The position numbers and the translations under genes were made by a program. Shown piece after piece: positions 27,363-37,651 of a stretch of DNA of 64,000 nucleotides (its first letter is position 1; each line of letters opens with the position of its first letter). This DNA comes from Pandoraea terrigena (GTDB lineage Bacteria; Pseudomonadota; Gammaproteobacteria; Burkholderiales; Burkholderiaceae): the NCBI RefSeq assembly GCF_902459705.1, contig NZ_CABPRU010000002.1:434001-498000 (forward strand), given 5' to 3'. Below the pieces are notes generated by a model. The model was not told the origin of the DNA, made no database searches, and saw nothing but the letters and a program-made list of their open reading frames with translations.

Positions 27363-28274
27363 ATGAACAAACTTCGCGAGATCGAAAGCTTCATCGCCGT
27401 GGTCGAGTCGGGTAGCTTCGTGAAGGCTGCCGCGACATTGGGCATCTCCAAGACCGCCATTTCGCGTTACGTTGCCGATCTCGAGGCGCGTCTGGGCACG
27501 CGCCTGCTCCAGCGCACCACGCGGCGCCTGTCGCTCACCGAGCCCGGCCAGCGGTACGTCGAACGATGCCGCCAGATCCTCACCGAACTCGACGAGGCCG
27601 ATGCCATGGCAGGCGAGCAGGACGGACTGCCCGCCGGACCGCTGCGCATCAATGCCCCGCATACGTTCGGCGTGCTGCATCTCGCGCCACTCTGGCCTGC
27701 GTTTCTTGCCCGGCATCCGCAAGTCTCGCTCGATATCACGCTGAGCGATCGTCTCGTCGATATCGTCGACGAAGGCTACGATCTGGCCATCCGCATCACG
27801 CGCCTGCCCGATTCGTCGCTAGTGCATCGGCGGCTCGCGGGCACCCGGCTGCTGCTGTGCGCCTCGCCCGGCTACCTCGCGCTGCACGGCACGCCGCAGC
27901 ACCCCAGCGAACTCGCCCATCACGAGACGGTTGGCTACAGCTATTTTTCGCACCGGCGCGAATGGCGCTTCGACGGTCCCGACGGCCCCGTTTCCGTGCG
28001 CACCCGCGCGCGGCTCATCGCCAATAACGGCGATACCTGTCTGGCCGCCGCCGTGGCTGGGTCGGGCATCATCCTGCAACCGGCATTTCTCGTCCAGGAC
28101 GCCTTGCGCGACGGCCAGCTCGTCGAATTCCTGCCCGAGTACACGCAGGGGGAGATGGGCATCTATGTCGTCTATCCGACGCGCAAGTACCTGAGCGCCA
28201 AGGTTCGTGCCCTCATCGACTTTCTCGTCGATGCCTTCGCCATGCCCGGCTGGCGAGCCATCGACCGCCGCTGA
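27363..28274 (+). CDS. LysR-family transcriptional regulator
   Basis: A 303-residue LTTR. The N-terminal helix-turn-helix is residues about 3-62 (FIAVVESGSFVKAAATLGISKTAISRYVADLEARLGTRLLQRTTR). The substrate-binding domain follows, starting GPLRINAPHTFGVLHLAP, and carries the usual pattern of the CrgA/DsdC-like branch (GYDLAIRITRLPDSSLVHRRL). It follows doxX and the dioxygenase in the same direction, with a hairpin in between, so it may regulate them from downstream. The effector is unknown. Confidence 0.9.
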   Translation: MNKLREIESFIAVVESGSFVKAAATLGISKTAISRYVADLEARLGTRLLQRTTRRLSLTEPGQRYVERCRQILTELDEADAMAGEQDGLPAGPLRINAPHTFGVLHLAPLWPAFLARHPQVSLDITLSDRLVDIVDEGYDLAIRITRLPDSSLVHRRLAGTRLLLCASPGYLALHGTPQHPSELAHHETVGYSYFSHRREWRFDGPDGPVSVRTRARLIANNGDTCLAAAVAGSGIILQPAFLVQDALRDGQLVEFLPEYTQGEMGIYVVYPTRKYLSAKVRALIDFLVDAFAMPGWRAIDRR

Positions 28275-28418
28275 GCGCAACGGACTTACCGGCATCCGCC
28301 GCGAAAGCCCTGCAAATCCCTGATAACTGACAGACAACACACCGGAACGTCTCCGTTAATTCTTGTCGCAGGCAAATGTCACTTATACTGGCGGGCCTGA
28401 TGTCTCATTTCGCCTATT

Positions 28419-29768
28419 TTGGAAAACCTTTTACTGATCGTCGCCGCGATGCTGCTGGTGTTGCTCAACGGCTTCTTCGTGGCGGCGGAATTCGGCCTCG
28501 TCAAACTGCGCCAGACGCGCGTTCATATCATTGCCCGCCAACGCGGTTGGCGCGGCCGTATCCTGGCCAGGGTGCACGGCCAGCTCGATACCTACCTTTC
28601 GGCGTGTCAACTCGGCATCACGCTCGCCTCGCTCGGCCTGGGCTGGATCGGCGAGCCCGCGTTTGCGCGCATTCTCACGCCGCTGTTCGCCGCACTGGGC
28701 GTCAGTTCGGCAGAGCTGATCCACGCGCTCGCGTTCTTCATTGCGTTCTTCACGATTTCGTATCTGCACATCGTCGTGGGCGAACTCGCGCCGAAGTCGA
28801 TGGCGCTGCGCATGCCGGAAGTCATCTCGGTCTGGACGGCAGCCCCGCTCTATGGCTTTTACTGGCTGATGTATCCGGCGATCTGGATCCTCAACCACAG
28901 CGCCAACCGCCTGCTGCGCTGGACCGGTCTCGATCCGTCGCACGGCACCGATGCGCATTACTCAGCCGATGAAATCAAGCTGATCATGCGCCGCGGGGCA
29001 TCGAGCGAAAAACTGTCGCGCGACGACTGGAACGTCGTCGCCTATGCCATCGACTTCAGCGATCTGACCGTCTCCGATCTCATGCATCCGATGAGCGAAG
29101 TGGCCGCCTTCCGCCGCAATGTCACGTTCGCGCAGAACATGGATACCGCCTATCGTCATCGTTACAGCCGCTACCCGTTCTTCGACAACGACGGCGAAAC
29201 CATACTCGGCGTAGTGCACCTGAAAGATTTGTTCCTCGCGGAGCACCATGGCCAGTCGATCGAGGATCTAGGCAGCATGGCGCGTCCGGTCGAACGCGTG
29301 AAGCCCGACATGCCGGCGCGCGAGCTGTTCCGTCGATTTCGACGCGGCGCTCCGCACTTTGCCGTGGTGGGATGGCCAGACCAGAAGCCCATCGGCTTCC
29401 TGACGCTCGACAACCTGCTCTCCGCGCTTGTCGGCAAAATCCGCGACGAATTCCGTCAGACGGAAGACGACTGGACCCGCATGGAAGACGGCACGCTCAT
29501 CGGGCGCGGCAGCTTGCCGATCCTGACGCTGGAACGCTCGCTGGGCATCGAGATCCCGAGCGAGCATGCGGAATCGGTGGGCGGCCTGATCATGAACGCG
29601 CTGGGCTATCTGCCGCACGAGGGCCAGAAGGTCGACTTCGAAGGTTTCTCCGTCGTCGTCAAGAAGATGCAGGGACCGCGTATCGTGCTGGTGCGCATCT
29701 ATCCCGACGGCGTGCACGTAGCGCGAGGCGAAGCATCCCATGTTGAGGCGCAGCCACGCGACGATTGA
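28419..29768 (+). CDS. CNNM/CorC-family membrane protein (DUF21, CBS pair, CorC/HlyC domain)
   Basis: A 449-residue inner-membrane protein: DUF21/CNNM transmembrane domain (about 1-180) with AAEFGLVKLRQTRV and LGLGWIGEPAF, a CBS pair (about 200-330, including VSDLMHPMSEV and LTLDNLLSALVGKI), and a C-terminal CorC/HlyC domain ending in RGEASHVEAQPRDD. Such proteins act in magnesium or cobalt efflux; the old name hemolysin is misleading. The only start that keeps the first helix complete is a TTG at 28419 (MENLLLIVAAMLLVLLNG), with no clear ribosome binding site; the next ATG at 28449 would cut the helix. Confidence 0.9.
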   Translation: MENLLLIVAAMLLVLLNGFFVAAEFGLVKLRQTRVHIIARQRGWRGRILARVHGQLDTYLSACQLGITLASLGLGWIGEPAFARILTPLFAALGVSSAELIHALAFFIAFFTISYLHIVVGELAPKSMALRMPEVISVWTAAPLYGFYWLMYPAIWILNHSANRLLRWTGLDPSHGTDAHYSADEIKLIMRRGASSEKLSRDDWNVVAYAIDFSDLTVSDLMHPMSEVAAFRRNVTFAQNMDTAYRHRYSRYPFFDNDGETILGVVHLKDLFLAEHHGQSIEDLGSMARPVERVKPDMPARELFRRFRRGAPHFAVVGWPDQKPIGFLTLDNLLSALVGKIRDEFRQTEDDWTRMEDGTLIGRGSLPILTLERSLGIEIPSEHAESVGGLIMNALGYLPHEGQKVDFEGFSVVVKKMQGPRIVLVRIYPDGVHVARGEASHVEAQPRDD

Positions 29769-29831
29769 TACGCGATGGATGCCCGCGGCGCCGCTTCCCG
29801 AAATAGGCTTGACGCATATCCCGCCGAACGC

Positions 29832-30599
29832 TTAGCCGCGAGCGAATGCCCTGCGATTGAGTTCGAGCTGCGTGATGAGTTTTTGCAGACGCGACTCAGC
29901 GGTACGCGAGAGGGCGATGAAGCGGCAGCCGATGTGATACTCGACGTCCTTCGCCAGCGGCACACTGCGAATGGCACAGACTTCGAGGTCCACCTGGACG
30001 GTGCCATAGTCGCGTAATTCAATCTCGACGTGCATGAGCATCGAGCCCTTCGGGATCTCGGCCGCCGCGTCGGCCTTCGTGCGCAAGCCGACGCCACCGA
30101 GCGACAGGTCGAAGACCGACAGGCGCATCGGCGTGTCGTCGGGGAATTTGATCGTGCACGGGTACGGATCGAGGATCGGCGTCTTCACGCGGAAGTAATC
30201 GCGGCGCTGCAAACGCACGAGCGTTTCCGGATACGGGGCATAGAATGCGGGGTACCCTTCGAACTCGCGCTCTTGCGCATCGCCGATGGGGAAATGCACC
30301 TGGATGCCTTCGGGCACGCCAACGAACAACGCACGCTTGCTGGCCAGCAGTGCCCGGTTCTCCGCCTCCACCCCGCCCCAGTCGAAATAGAAGCCGCGCG
30401 CTTGCGGTTCGACCTTGAGCAGGCGCGTGACGAGCTGACGCTGCCCATTGGCGAAGTAGACGGTCATGAAATCACCGCGGGTCGCCAGATGGCGCAACAC
30501 ACCACCAATCTCCAGAGGGTTAGTGATGCGATACGAGTCGTGCAATTGCGTTTCGTTGTCCGTGGGCGCCGGTGTCACCTGCGGTTCTGTCGTTTCCAT
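29832..30599 (-). CDS. ycgR: Flagellar brake protein YcgR (PilZ, cyclic-di-GMP receptor)
   Basis: YcgR binds cyclic-di-GMP and slows the flagellar motor. The 255 residues contain a YcgR N-terminal domain (about 20-120) and a PilZ domain (about 127-250) with the binding motifs RRDYFR (RxxxR) and DLSLGGVG (DxSxxG). Both motifs are intact. The gene stands alone, convergent with the CorC-like gene. A TGTGACGTCACA palindrome lies 84 bases upstream. It gives an effector for the cyclic-di-GMP enzymes encoded at 57-61 kb. Confidence 0.93.
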   Translation of the reverse strand: METTEPQVTPAPTDNETQLHDSYRITNPLEIGGVLRHLATRGDFMTVYFANGQRQLVTRLLKVEPQARGFYFDWGGVEAENRALLASKRALFVGVPEGIQVHFPIGDAQEREFEGYPAFYAPYPETLVRLQRRDYFRVKTPILDPYPCTIKFPDDTPMRLSVFDLSLGGVGLRTKADAAAEIPKGSMLMHVEIELRDYGTVQVDLEVCAIRSVPLAKDVEYHIGCRFIALSRTAESRLQKLITQLELNRRAFARG

Positions 30600-30682
30600 A
30601 CCTGATCTTCTAATTGTCCCCGTGACGACCGTGCCGGGCGGCGCAAGCCGTACGTATAGAGCCTTTGCAATATGTGACGTGT

Positions 30683-30694
30683 TGTGACGTCACA
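30683..30694. promoter_or_regulatory. Palindrome TGTGACGTCACA upstream of ycgR
   Basis: A perfect 12-base palindrome whose left half is also present as a direct repeat ten bases earlier (GTGACGT at 30674-30680 and 30684-30690). It is 84-95 bases upstream of the ycgR start. The halves resemble the TGTGA/TCACA arms of CRP-family sites, but the spacer is two bases instead of six, so the assignment to that family is doubtful. Confidence 0.45.
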
Positions 30695-30866
30695 GCGCGA
30701 ATGCGTGCCAGTCGGCGCTGACGCGCCGTCTCATGTATCTGGTCAAGAACGTTAACGGTCGCGCGCCGGAAATATTGAGGACTCCGGCACGCAAACCTGC
30801 GGCGACCCCTCTTGCGCGCCACACCCCGGACGCGCCTTCGGACCTTTGCCGCACCTCACGCCCGGA

Positions 30867-31505
30867 TCAGCGATGCACGGCGGCCATCAACGCGCCGAAG
30901 CCCATGAACACGCCGCCGCTGATGCGGTTGAATGCCTTGAGCACACGCGCCTCGCGCAAATACGGTGCGATGCGCAGCCCGCCGGTGGCGTAGACCAGGT
31001 ACCAGCTCACTTCGATCACGGCGAACGTGCCGAGCAGAATCGAGAACTGCGGCAGCTTGGCGGCCGTCGGATCGATGAACTGGGGCAGGAAGGCCGCGGC
31101 GAAGAGAATGGCTTTCGGATTGCTGGCCGCCACCAGGAAGCCCGATTTGAAGAGCTTGCCGAAGCTCGAATCGACCGCCACGGCCGGCCCGCCAAGCGGG
31201 GCCGCGGCGGCGTTCGTATTCACCGGGGAGCGCCAGCTCTTGTAGCCGAGATAGACGAGATACGCCGCACCGACGTAACGCAGCGTGTCGAACAGCATCG
31301 GCCACGCCCTGAGCACCGCGCCCAGTCCGGCCGCGGAAATCGACATCATGGCGATGAGTGCCGTCATGCAACCGGCCATCGTCCCGAGCGACGGGCGTAG
31401 CCCATGACGCGCGCCATGTGTCATGACGAGCAGCATGTTCGGTCCCGGCGTCGCCGAGACGAAAAAGACGGTGACGACGTAAAGCCACCACGTTTGCAGG
31501 CTCAT
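30867..31505 (-). CDS. LysE/RhtB-family amino-acid exporter
   Basis: A 212-residue inner-membrane exporter with six hydrophobic segments. Family hallmarks are TPGPNMLLVMTHGARHGLRPSLGTMAG near the N-terminus (about 19-43), LRYVGAAYLVYLGYKSWRS, and FKSGFLVAASNPKAILFAAAFLPQFI in the middle. Export of homoserine, threonine or related amino acids is typical but the substrate is not fixed. The ATG at 31505 follows a TTGAGG site. Confidence 0.92.
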   Translation of the reverse strand: MSLQTWWLYVVTVFFVSATPGPNMLLVMTHGARHGLRPSLGTMAGCMTALIAMMSISAAGLGAVLRAWPMLFDTLRYVGAAYLVYLGYKSWRSPVNTNAAAAPLGGPAVAVDSSFGKLFKSGFLVAASNPKAILFAAAFLPQFIDPTAAKLPQFSILLGTFAVIEVSWYLVYATGGLRIAPYLREARVLKAFNRISGGVFMGFGALMAAVHR

Positions 31506-31632
31506 GATTGCCTCAAGAAGGGACTCACGCAAGGGCTCACGCGAATTTGAACAGGCATTGTAGCGTCGAACCGTGGCAGTCGCATCGTCCGCGTGCACGT
31601 CTCATGCGAATCAAAAATGGAAGGCGAAAACA

Positions 31633-31666
31633 AATGGGCCCGATGACTTTCGTCATCGGGCCCATT
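31633..31666 (-). terminator. Intrinsic terminator of the cold-shock gene
   Basis: A 14-bp perfect stem (AATGGGCCCGATGA with TCATCGGGCCCATT) around a six-base loop. On the minus strand it is followed by TTTGTTTTCG, and it lies about 63 bases past the cspA stop, fitting a Rho-independent terminator for that gene. Confidence 0.9.
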
Positions 31667-31728
31667 GATCGCGGGACACCGCCTCGCACTATCGCTGGCG
31701 CGGCATCACGGCAATACGCTCAAGCCAA

Positions 31729-31932
31729 TTAGATGGGCTTGATGTTCGCAGCTTGCTTGCCCTTCGGGCCAGTCTTGACTTCGAACGACACGCGTTGGTT
31801 TTCTTGCAGCGACTTGAAGCCGTCAACCTTCACTTCCGAGAAGTGAGCGAACAGGTCTTCACCGCCGGCGTCCGGGGTGATGAAGCCGAAGCCCTTTGCG
31901 TCGTTGAACCACTTAACAATACCGGTTTCCAT
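31729..31932 (-). CDS. cspA: Cold-shock protein (CspA family)
   Basis: A 67-residue single cold-shock domain that acts as an RNA chaperone. Both RNA-binding motifs are present: KGFGFI (RNP1, about residues 16-21) and DLFAHF (RNP2, about 31-36). The ATG at 31932 follows an AGGA site in an A-rich stretch. A consensus promoter at 32078-32106 gives an untranslated leader of about 140 bases, as in cold-inducible csp genes. It is a stand-alone transcript with its own terminator. The cspA symbol denotes the family only. Confidence 0.96.
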   Translation of the reverse strand: METGIVKWFNDAKGFGFITPDAGGEDLFAHFSEVKVDGFKSLQENQRVSFEVKTGPKGKQAANIKPI

Positions 31933-32392
31933 GTTTTTTCCTAATAAAACAATAGCTTGGGGCCGGAATGACCCCGTGAGCGCTGACAATCAAGGGAAAA
32001 TGAAGGACTAGAAACCAGCGAGAAGCAGGAAAACTACGTCTGACAACAACTTCGCGGCTTGACAATCTGCAGTTGGTTTTATACGTGTAGACACGTCGCT
32101 TGTCAACAGGGTAAGTACTGCAAATCGAGTAACAATTTCTCGCTGTGACACGGAATTTGGGCACGCTTCGGCTGTTCGCGCCGGGGTCGCTGCCCGTACA
32201 ATGGGCGTTTTGTCCCGCCCCCGTGCCGTTGCCGCGCGTCCGGCTCGTGTTTTGTGCTGCCTAACGCGGATTTCGGGTGTTTTTCCCCTAGTCGACGCGC
32301 ATTGTCCGGCGCATGCCCCTGCCGCCACGCCAGGCCACCGAGCGAGCGCCACTCACCCACACACCTGCCTACGGATGGAGCCTACTCGCCTC
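31933..32392. other. Leader of the cold-shock gene and divergent region before the NlpD-like gene
   Basis: From 31933 to about 32071 lies the AT-rich cspA leader. The rest (about 32107-32392) is GC-rich spacing in front of the lipoprotein gene with no recognised gene. In-frame ATGs at 32201 and 32375 precede the start I chose for that gene. Confidence 0.6.
32078..32106 (-). promoter_or_regulatory. Sigma-70 promoter of the cold-shock gene
   Basis: On the minus strand, TTGACA (32106-32101) and TATAAA (32083-32078) are separated by exactly 17 bases. The predicted start near 32071 gives a leader of about 139 bases before the cspA ATG. The plus strand also has a TTGACA at 32059-32064 facing the NlpD-like gene, but no well-spaced -10 hexamer accompanies it. 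Confidence 0.9.
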
Positions 32393-33163
32393 ATGCGACC
32401 CTCGCCGTCGCCGTCTGACGTTCGTATGTCAAGCCAACCGGCTTGGCTCGCCCGCTGCCGCGCGCATGCACTCAGCCTGGCCGTTTGCCTGACGCTCGCC
32501 GCCTGCGCCGGGTCGCCGACCTATGGCCCGGTCCCCGCCGGGAGCTATCGCGTGCAGTCCGGCGACACGCTCTATGGCGTCGCCCGCGCCAACAACGCCA
32601 GTACCGCTGATCTGGTGCGCTGGAACAGCCTGACCGACCCCGACAAGATCGAAGTCGGCCAAGTGCTGCGCGTCGTGCCCCCCGCCGGCGCGTCAGGAGG
32701 CAGCGCCTCGTCTCGCGCCGCCAGACCCCAACCGCAAACCCGGCCCGCCCCAAAGGCCACGCCCGCACCGGCCGCACCGCGCACGGCAACCAACAGGATT
32801 CCGATGGTCTGGCCTGCCGACGGCCCGGTGCTGGCGAATTACAACGGCAGCAGCAACAAGGGCGTCGACATTGGCGGCAAGGCCGGTGACCCGATCTATG
32901 CGGCGGCCGCCGGCAAGGTGGTTTATGCCGGGAGCGGGTTACGTGGATACGGCAACCTGGTGATGGTGCAGCACGAAAACGGGTACCTCACCGCGTACGC
33001 GCACAACCGCGCGATTCTGGTCAAGGAAGGGGCATCGGTCGGCAAGGGCCAGAAAATTGCCGAGATGGGCGACACCGACTCCCATGGCACCGTCAAGCTG
33101 CACTTCGAGGTGCGTCAGAAGGGCACGCCGTTCAACCCGCGCGACTTCCTGCCGTCGCGTTGA
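32393..33163 (+). CDS. LysM/M23-domain lipoprotein, NlpD-like
   Basis: A 256-residue envelope protein with a lipoprotein signal (LSLAVCLTLAAC, lipobox LAAC), one LysM peptidoglycan-binding domain (YRVQSGDTLYGVARANN to VGQVLRVV), a Pro/Ala/Arg linker and a C-terminal M23 domain. The M23 part has SNKGVDIGGKAGDPIYA, YAHNRAILV and GTVKLHFEVR. The zinc ligands of active LytM enzymes (HxxxD and HxH) are replaced: NKGVD in place of HxGVD, and KLHFE. So it is probably a non-catalytic amidase activator like NlpD or EnvC. Starts at 32375 and 32426 are also possible; 32393 has a GGAG 13 bases upstream. Confidence 0.88.
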   Translation: MRPSPSPSDVRMSSQPAWLARCRAHALSLAVCLTLAACAGSPTYGPVPAGSYRVQSGDTLYGVARANNASTADLVRWNSLTDPDKIEVGQVLRVVPPAGASGGSASSRAARPQPQTRPAPKATPAPAAPRTATNRIPMVWPADGPVLANYNGSSNKGVDIGGKAGDPIYAAAAGKVVYAGSGLRGYGNLVMVQHENGYLTAYAHNRAILVKEGASVGKGQKIAEMGDTDSHGTVKLHFEVRQKGTPFNPRDFLPSR

Positions 33164-33211
33164 TCCGCTGATCCGGCCGGTCTCCCCTGGCAGGCGAACG
33201 CCGCGAATGTA

Positions 33212-33242
33212 AAAAAGGCAAGGCGCGATGCCCTGCCTTTTT
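33212..33242. terminator. Bidirectional terminator between the NlpD-like gene and opgH
   Basis: AAAAAGGCAAGGC and GCCCTGCCTTTTT pair with a single mismatch around GCGAT, with A-run on one side and T-run on the other. It can serve both convergent genes. Confidence 0.85.
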
Positions 33243-33274
33243 ATCGTTGTCGCCTGCGTCCCCCCGCCTATCGC

Positions 33275-35935
33275 TCAGGCCGACGCAAGAAAACCCTGCG
33301 ACAGTCCGTTGGCGCGCGCGTCGCGCCAATCGCGATGCGCCCGCGGATCCGTCCACACCAGCAGATGGAGCGCAGCGAGCGCGCGCGGATCGTTGAGCAA
33401 CTCCCACTTCTGCGTGTTCGTCAGCTTCGCCGGCCCCTTGAGCAGCGCGGTCTCGACTCGACCGGCACGCCGGGCGTCACGCTTCGCGTCGTCGAGGGTC
33501 GGCACCACGCTCGCGGCCACCAGGGCATTGGCCATCGGGTCGACCACGGCGTCGATGAAATCGACATACTTGCGCGACGCCTCGGTGTACTTCTCCGTCA
33601 TGCGCAGTTCCTTGGGCGGCCATGACTCTTCCGGAATCAGGAACAGCCGTGCTCGCTTGAGTGTGCGCCCCAGCGACACCCGGCTGGAAAACACCGAGAC
33701 GGGAATCGAGATCGCCATCGATCCGACGATGGGCATCAGCCACCAGATGAAGTCCGGATTGAGCCAGTAGACGACGCCCCCCCACCCCAGTCCGATCAAC
33801 GTATGCAGGCCGTGGCGGCGAATCGCTTCGCCCCAGCGTGTCTCGGCGTCTTCGCGCGGCGGCGACTTCCATTGGATCGCGATACCGGTGAGCGCCGCCA
33901 GCACGAACTGCGTGTGGAACAGCATGCGCACTGGCGCGAGCACGGCCGAGAACACCAGTTCGATGAGCATGCTCACCGTCACCGCGAACGCGCCGCCGAA
34001 ACGCTTCGCGCCCTTGGCCCAGATCAGCACCACGGCCAGGATCTTCGGCAGGAAGAGCAGCGTTGCCGTCGCCGAGAACAGGGCGAGCGCGCGCTCGGGA
34101 TGCCACTCCGGCCACACCGGGAACAGTTGCCGGGGTGCCGTGAAATACTCGGGCACGACGAGCGTGTGCTTGGCGAGCAGGCAGGTCGAGAGAATCAGGA
34201 AGATGAACCACAGCGGCGCAGACACGTACGCCATCGCGCCCGTGACGAACACCGCACGGTGCACCGGATGCATGCCTTCGGCGAGGAACAGCCGAAAATT
34301 CATCAGGTTGCCCTGACACCAGCGACGATCGCGCTTGAGTTCGTCGAGCAGATTCGGCGGCATTTCCTCGTAGCTGCCGGGCAGGTCGTAGGCAATCCAC
34401 ACGCCCCAGCCGGCCCGCCGCATCAAGGCCGCCTCGACGAAGTCATGCGAGAGAATCGCGCCGGACATCGCGCCTTTGCCAGGCAGTGGCGCGAGCGCGC
34501 AATGCGCCATGAACGGCGCCATGCGAAGGATCGCGTTGTGGCCCCAGTAGTGCGATTCGCCCAACTGCCAATAGTGCAGGCCGGCCGTAAACAGCGGGCC
34601 ATATACGCGACCGGCGAACTGCTGCAGGCGTGCATAAAACGTTTCGCGTCCAGCCGCGAGGGGCGCGGTCTGAATCAGACCGGCGCTCGGATGCGCTTCC
34701 ATCATGCGCACCAGCTTCGTCAGGCATTCGCCGCTCATCACGCTGTCGGCGTCGAGCACGACCATGTAGCGATAGTCGCTGCCCCAGCGGCGGCAGAAGT
34801 CGTCGAGGTTGCCGCTCTTGCGCTTCACGCGACGCTGGCGGCGGCGATAGAAAATGCGGCCGAAGCCGTCGACCTCGCGGCACAGCGCCTGCCAAGCGTC
34901 GACTTCGGCCGTGCAGTGATCGGCCTCGTTCGAATCGGACAGGATGAAGAAATCGAAGCGCTCGAGCGAACCGGTCTTGGCGAGCGATTCGTAGGTCGCG
35001 CGCAACCCCGCGAATACGCGGCCGACGTCTTCGTTGCAGATCGGCATGACGAGGGCGGTGCGCGCATCGGGCGCGATCGGCGCATCCCCGGCGGCCATCT
35101 TCGAGATCATGTGGCGCTCGCCACCGAACAGCAGCACGAAGAAACCAAAGATCGCTGTCCAGAAGCCGGCCGAGACCCAGCCGAAGAGCAACACGAACAG
35201 CACCAGCACGGAGAATTCAAGCGGATCGGCCCCATGGTATGGCAACACCGATGCCATGAAATGGGTGGCCAGCGCCGTCTGCGCAATCATCAGCGTGAGC
35301 AGCATCCAGCGACGGCGCCGTCCCGCTTGCGACCATCGGCCCTTGGGATCGGGCGCGTCGCGCACGAGCGGATCGGGATCTTGGCGGCCGGTCAGTTTGC
35401 GCCACAGTCGCGCAAGCGGGTTGAGCGACCAGGCGCGCGGAATGAGCGACGTGCGGCGCACCGGCGGCGCGATGCGCAGCGTCTGTACGCCGCGCACGTC
35501 GCGCAATCCAGCGGCAGCGGCGAGCGAGCCACCGTCGCCGAGCGCGAGACGCACCGGTTGCGAGGCCAGCACTGCGTCGCTGCCGGATTCGATCTCCGCG
35601 ATATCGTGTGCGTGCCACGTGGCGCTCGCCACGGCGGCAGGCGTGGCGGCGGTAGCTGCCGAGGCTGCCATGGCGACGGGTGCGTCGGTCTGCCTGGCGG
35701 CCGCATCGGGCACCGCGCTGGCGGCCTCCACCGTCGTCTCGCCCCCGCATGGCAACGCATCGCCCGCGCCGTTCACGGCGCGCGTGGCGAGCAGGCGCTG
35801 CAAGCGCGTGAGGACGTCAAGCGGATCGCCGCCGTCGCGTCTGGCCTGGGCCAGCAGGGCGCGGCGTTTCTCGGCAGGCAGTGGTAGCCGGTCGACATAC
35901 AACGCGTCGACCGGAAGGTCGGAACGGTCGCTCAT
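33275..35935 (-). CDS. opgH: Osmoregulated periplasmic glucan glucosyltransferase OpgH
   Basis: OpgH is the inner-membrane enzyme that polymerises the beta-1,2-glucan backbone of osmoregulated periplasmic glucans from UDP-glucose. The 886 residues include a low-complexity cytoplasmic N-terminus, two helices around 190-260 and a GT2 catalytic domain: [48 protein letters not shown] and RDRRWCQGN (QxxRW-equivalent). Further helices follow, then a C-terminal cytoplasmic tail. The start at 35935 overlaps the opgG stop by four bases (ATGA), so the two are translationally coupled. An in-frame ATG at 35959 exists. Confidence 0.96.
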   Translation of the reverse strand: MSDRSDLPVDALYVDRLPLPAEKRRALLAQARRDGGDPLDVLTRLQRLLATRAVNGAGDALPCGGETTVEAASAVPDAAARQTDAPVAMAASAATAATPAAVASATWHAHDIAEIESGSDAVLASQPVRLALGDGGSLAAAAGLRDVRGVQTLRIAPPVRRTSLIPRAWSLNPLARLWRKLTGRQDPDPLVRDAPDPKGRWSQAGRRRRWMLLTLMIAQTALATHFMASVLPYHGADPLEFSVLVLFVLLFGWVSAGFWTAIFGFFVLLFGGERHMISKMAAGDAPIAPDARTALVMPICNEDVGRVFAGLRATYESLAKTGSLERFDFFILSDSNEADHCTAEVDAWQALCREVDGFGRIFYRRRQRRVKRKSGNLDDFCRRWGSDYRYMVVLDADSVMSGECLTKLVRMMEAHPSAGLIQTAPLAAGRETFYARLQQFAGRVYGPLFTAGLHYWQLGESHYWGHNAILRMAPFMAHCALAPLPGKGAMSGAILSHDFVEAALMRRAGWGVWIAYDLPGSYEEMPPNLLDELKRDRRWCQGNLMNFRLFLAEGMHPVHRAVFVTGAMAYVSAPLWFIFLILSTCLLAKHTLVVPEYFTAPRQLFPVWPEWHPERALALFSATATLLFLPKILAVVLIWAKGAKRFGGAFAVTVSMLIELVFSAVLAPVRMLFHTQFVLAALTGIAIQWKSPPREDAETRWGEAIRRHGLHTLIGLGWGGVVYWLNPDFIWWLMPIVGSMAISIPVSVFSSRVSLGRTLKRARLFLIPEESWPPKELRMTEKYTEASRKYVDFIDAVVDPMANALVAASVVPTLDDAKRDARRAGRVETALLKGPAKLTNTQKWELLNDPRALAALHLLVWTDPRAHRDWRDARANGLSQGFLASA

Positions 35936-37485
35936 TCGGGGGGTAACAGGTAGCTCCACGTTTCGGATAGGGTGTTACTGCCGTTGCGCAGGTAAGCGCG
36001 CATTTCGACGGGTTTCTCGGCATCGAGGCGGCGCATGCGGAGCATGACGCGATAGCCGCCCGTGACGTCATTGCGTTGCGTCTGCACTTCAAGAATCTTG
36101 CCATTGCCGTCGATGGATACGTTCCCTTCGACCTTGGCATCTTCCGGCAGTTTCTTGAGCGCCGGGCCCTCGAAATCGAGGGCAAACAGCAGACTGTCGT
36201 CCGGTTTTCCCCGGTAGCCATGTCCACGCCGGCTTTGCGACACCCAGGCCATTGGCGGGCGCTTGTCATTCTCCTTCTGCCACGACAGCCGGTATTCGAT
36301 CGAATACGGTTGCTTGAGCTTGGGCGGCGCATCGGGCACCCAGTAGGCCACGACATTATCGTTGGTCTCGTCGGGTGTCGGAATCTGCACCAGCTCCACG
36401 CGGCCCTGCCCCCATTTGCCCTTGGGCTCGACCCAGGCGCTCGGACGTGATTCGTAGCGATCGTCCAGATCCTGGTAGTCCCCGAAGTCGCGGTCGCGCT
36501 GCTGCAGACCGAATCCGGCCGGGTTCGACAAAGCGAAGGAAGAGACGAGCAGGCGCTTCGGATTGACCAGCGGACGCCAGATCCACTCGCCGGTGCCCGA
36601 CTGGATCGACAAGCCATCCGAGTCATGCACTTCGGGGCGATAGTCGGGCACTGCCGCCGGCTGGTTCTCCCCGAAGAAGAACATGCTCGTGAGCGGCGCA
36701 ATGCCCAGCTTCGTGACGTTCTCCCGCAGGAACAGTTCGGCCTTCACATCGACCGTCGTATCGGTCCCCGGACGCAGCGTGAAGCGATACGCCCCCGTCG
36801 CGCGCGGCGAATCGAGCAAGGCGTAGATCGTCAGTTCCTTGGCACCGGGCGCCGGGCGCTGGATCCAGAACTCGGTGAAGCGCGGAAACTCCTCGCCGGA
36901 ATTGAGCGCCGTGTCCAGCGCCAGCCCGCGCGCGGACAGGCCGTACGTCTGGTTCTTGCCCAGCGCGCGGAAATAGCTCGCGCCGAGGAACACCATCACT
37001 TCGTCCTTGTATTTCGGGGTGTTTACGGGGAAGTGAATGCGAAAGCCCGCGAAGCCGAGGCCGCGCAACTGCTTCGGATCGACCTTCAGCGCGCCGAAAT
37101 CGAACATGTCCGGGCTGTAGCGCAGTTCGTGCACGCTCCTGCCAACCAGCTCGTTGATCTTGACCGGACGATCGTAGTACGAGCCCTCATGAAAAAACAT
37201 CAGCTCGAACGGCAGCTTCTGCGCACGCCACAGTGCCTTCTCAGGCTTGAAGCGGATATTGCGATAACGGTCGTAAGAGAGATTCTGCAACGCCTTGGGC
37301 AGATTCGGATCCTTCGGTTTGTACCGGTTGTTCGCGAGCGTGCGCGCCTGTTTGGCGACGTCGTCGAACGAGAACGCATGCGCGGCGCCGGAGATCAGGG
37401 CGCAAACACTGAGTACGCTGACGAGCGCCAGACGCAAGACACGGTGGGAAATCATGCGAGAAACGTGATTGGGCAGGAATTCCAT
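35932..37485 (-). CDS. opgG: Periplasmic glucan biosynthesis protein OpgG
   Basis: OpgG is the periplasmic partner of OpgH and is needed for glucan branching or release. The 517 residues have a signal peptide ending [11 protein letters not shown], then the MdoG domain with [56 protein letters not shown] and [21 protein letters not shown], and the C-terminal immunoglobulin-like part. All are conserved OpgG features. Two starts are possible, 37485 and 37455; neither has a good ribosome binding site. An inverted and direct repeat lies about 170 bases upstream. Confidence 0.95.
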   Translation of the reverse strand: MEFLPNHVSRMISHRVLRLALVSVLSVCALISGAAHAFSFDDVAKQARTLANNRYKPKDPNLPKALQNLSYDRYRNIRFKPEKALWRAQKLPFELMFFHEGSYYDRPVKINELVGRSVHELRYSPDMFDFGALKVDPKQLRGLGFAGFRIHFPVNTPKYKDEVMVFLGASYFRALGKNQTYGLSARGLALDTALNSGEEFPRFTEFWIQRPAPGAKELTIYALLDSPRATGAYRFTLRPGTDTTVDVKAELFLRENVTKLGIAPLTSMFFFGENQPAAVPDYRPEVHDSDGLSIQSGTGEWIWRPLVNPKRLLVSSFALSNPAGFGLQQRDRDFGDYQDLDDRYESRPSAWVEPKGKWGQGRVELVQIPTPDETNDNVVAYWVPDAPPKLKQPYSIEYRLSWQKENDKRPPMAWVSQSRRGHGYRGKPDDSLLFALDFEGPALKKLPEDAKVEGNVSIDGNGKILEVQTQRNDVTGGYRVMLRMRRLDAEKPVEMRAYLRNGSNTLSETWSYLLPPE

Positions 37486-37651
37486 CGGCAGTGGAGATAG
37501 CGTGTAACGCGCGTGCCGACCGTAGCCAGCGTGCGCTGAACGCGCAATTTTACCCGTTCATTTACCGATTGACTAAAGATGCATCGGCAAAACCTTCGAC
37601 GCGGGCACTCGCATTATCTCAGTCGTCCGCCAGGCGTTTGTTTCAAGCGCT

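Noticed and set aside
33803-35887. Long open frame antisense to opgH
   Set aside because: Fully inside opgH, Arg/Gln/His-rich with no domain; typical antisense shadow in high-GC DNA.
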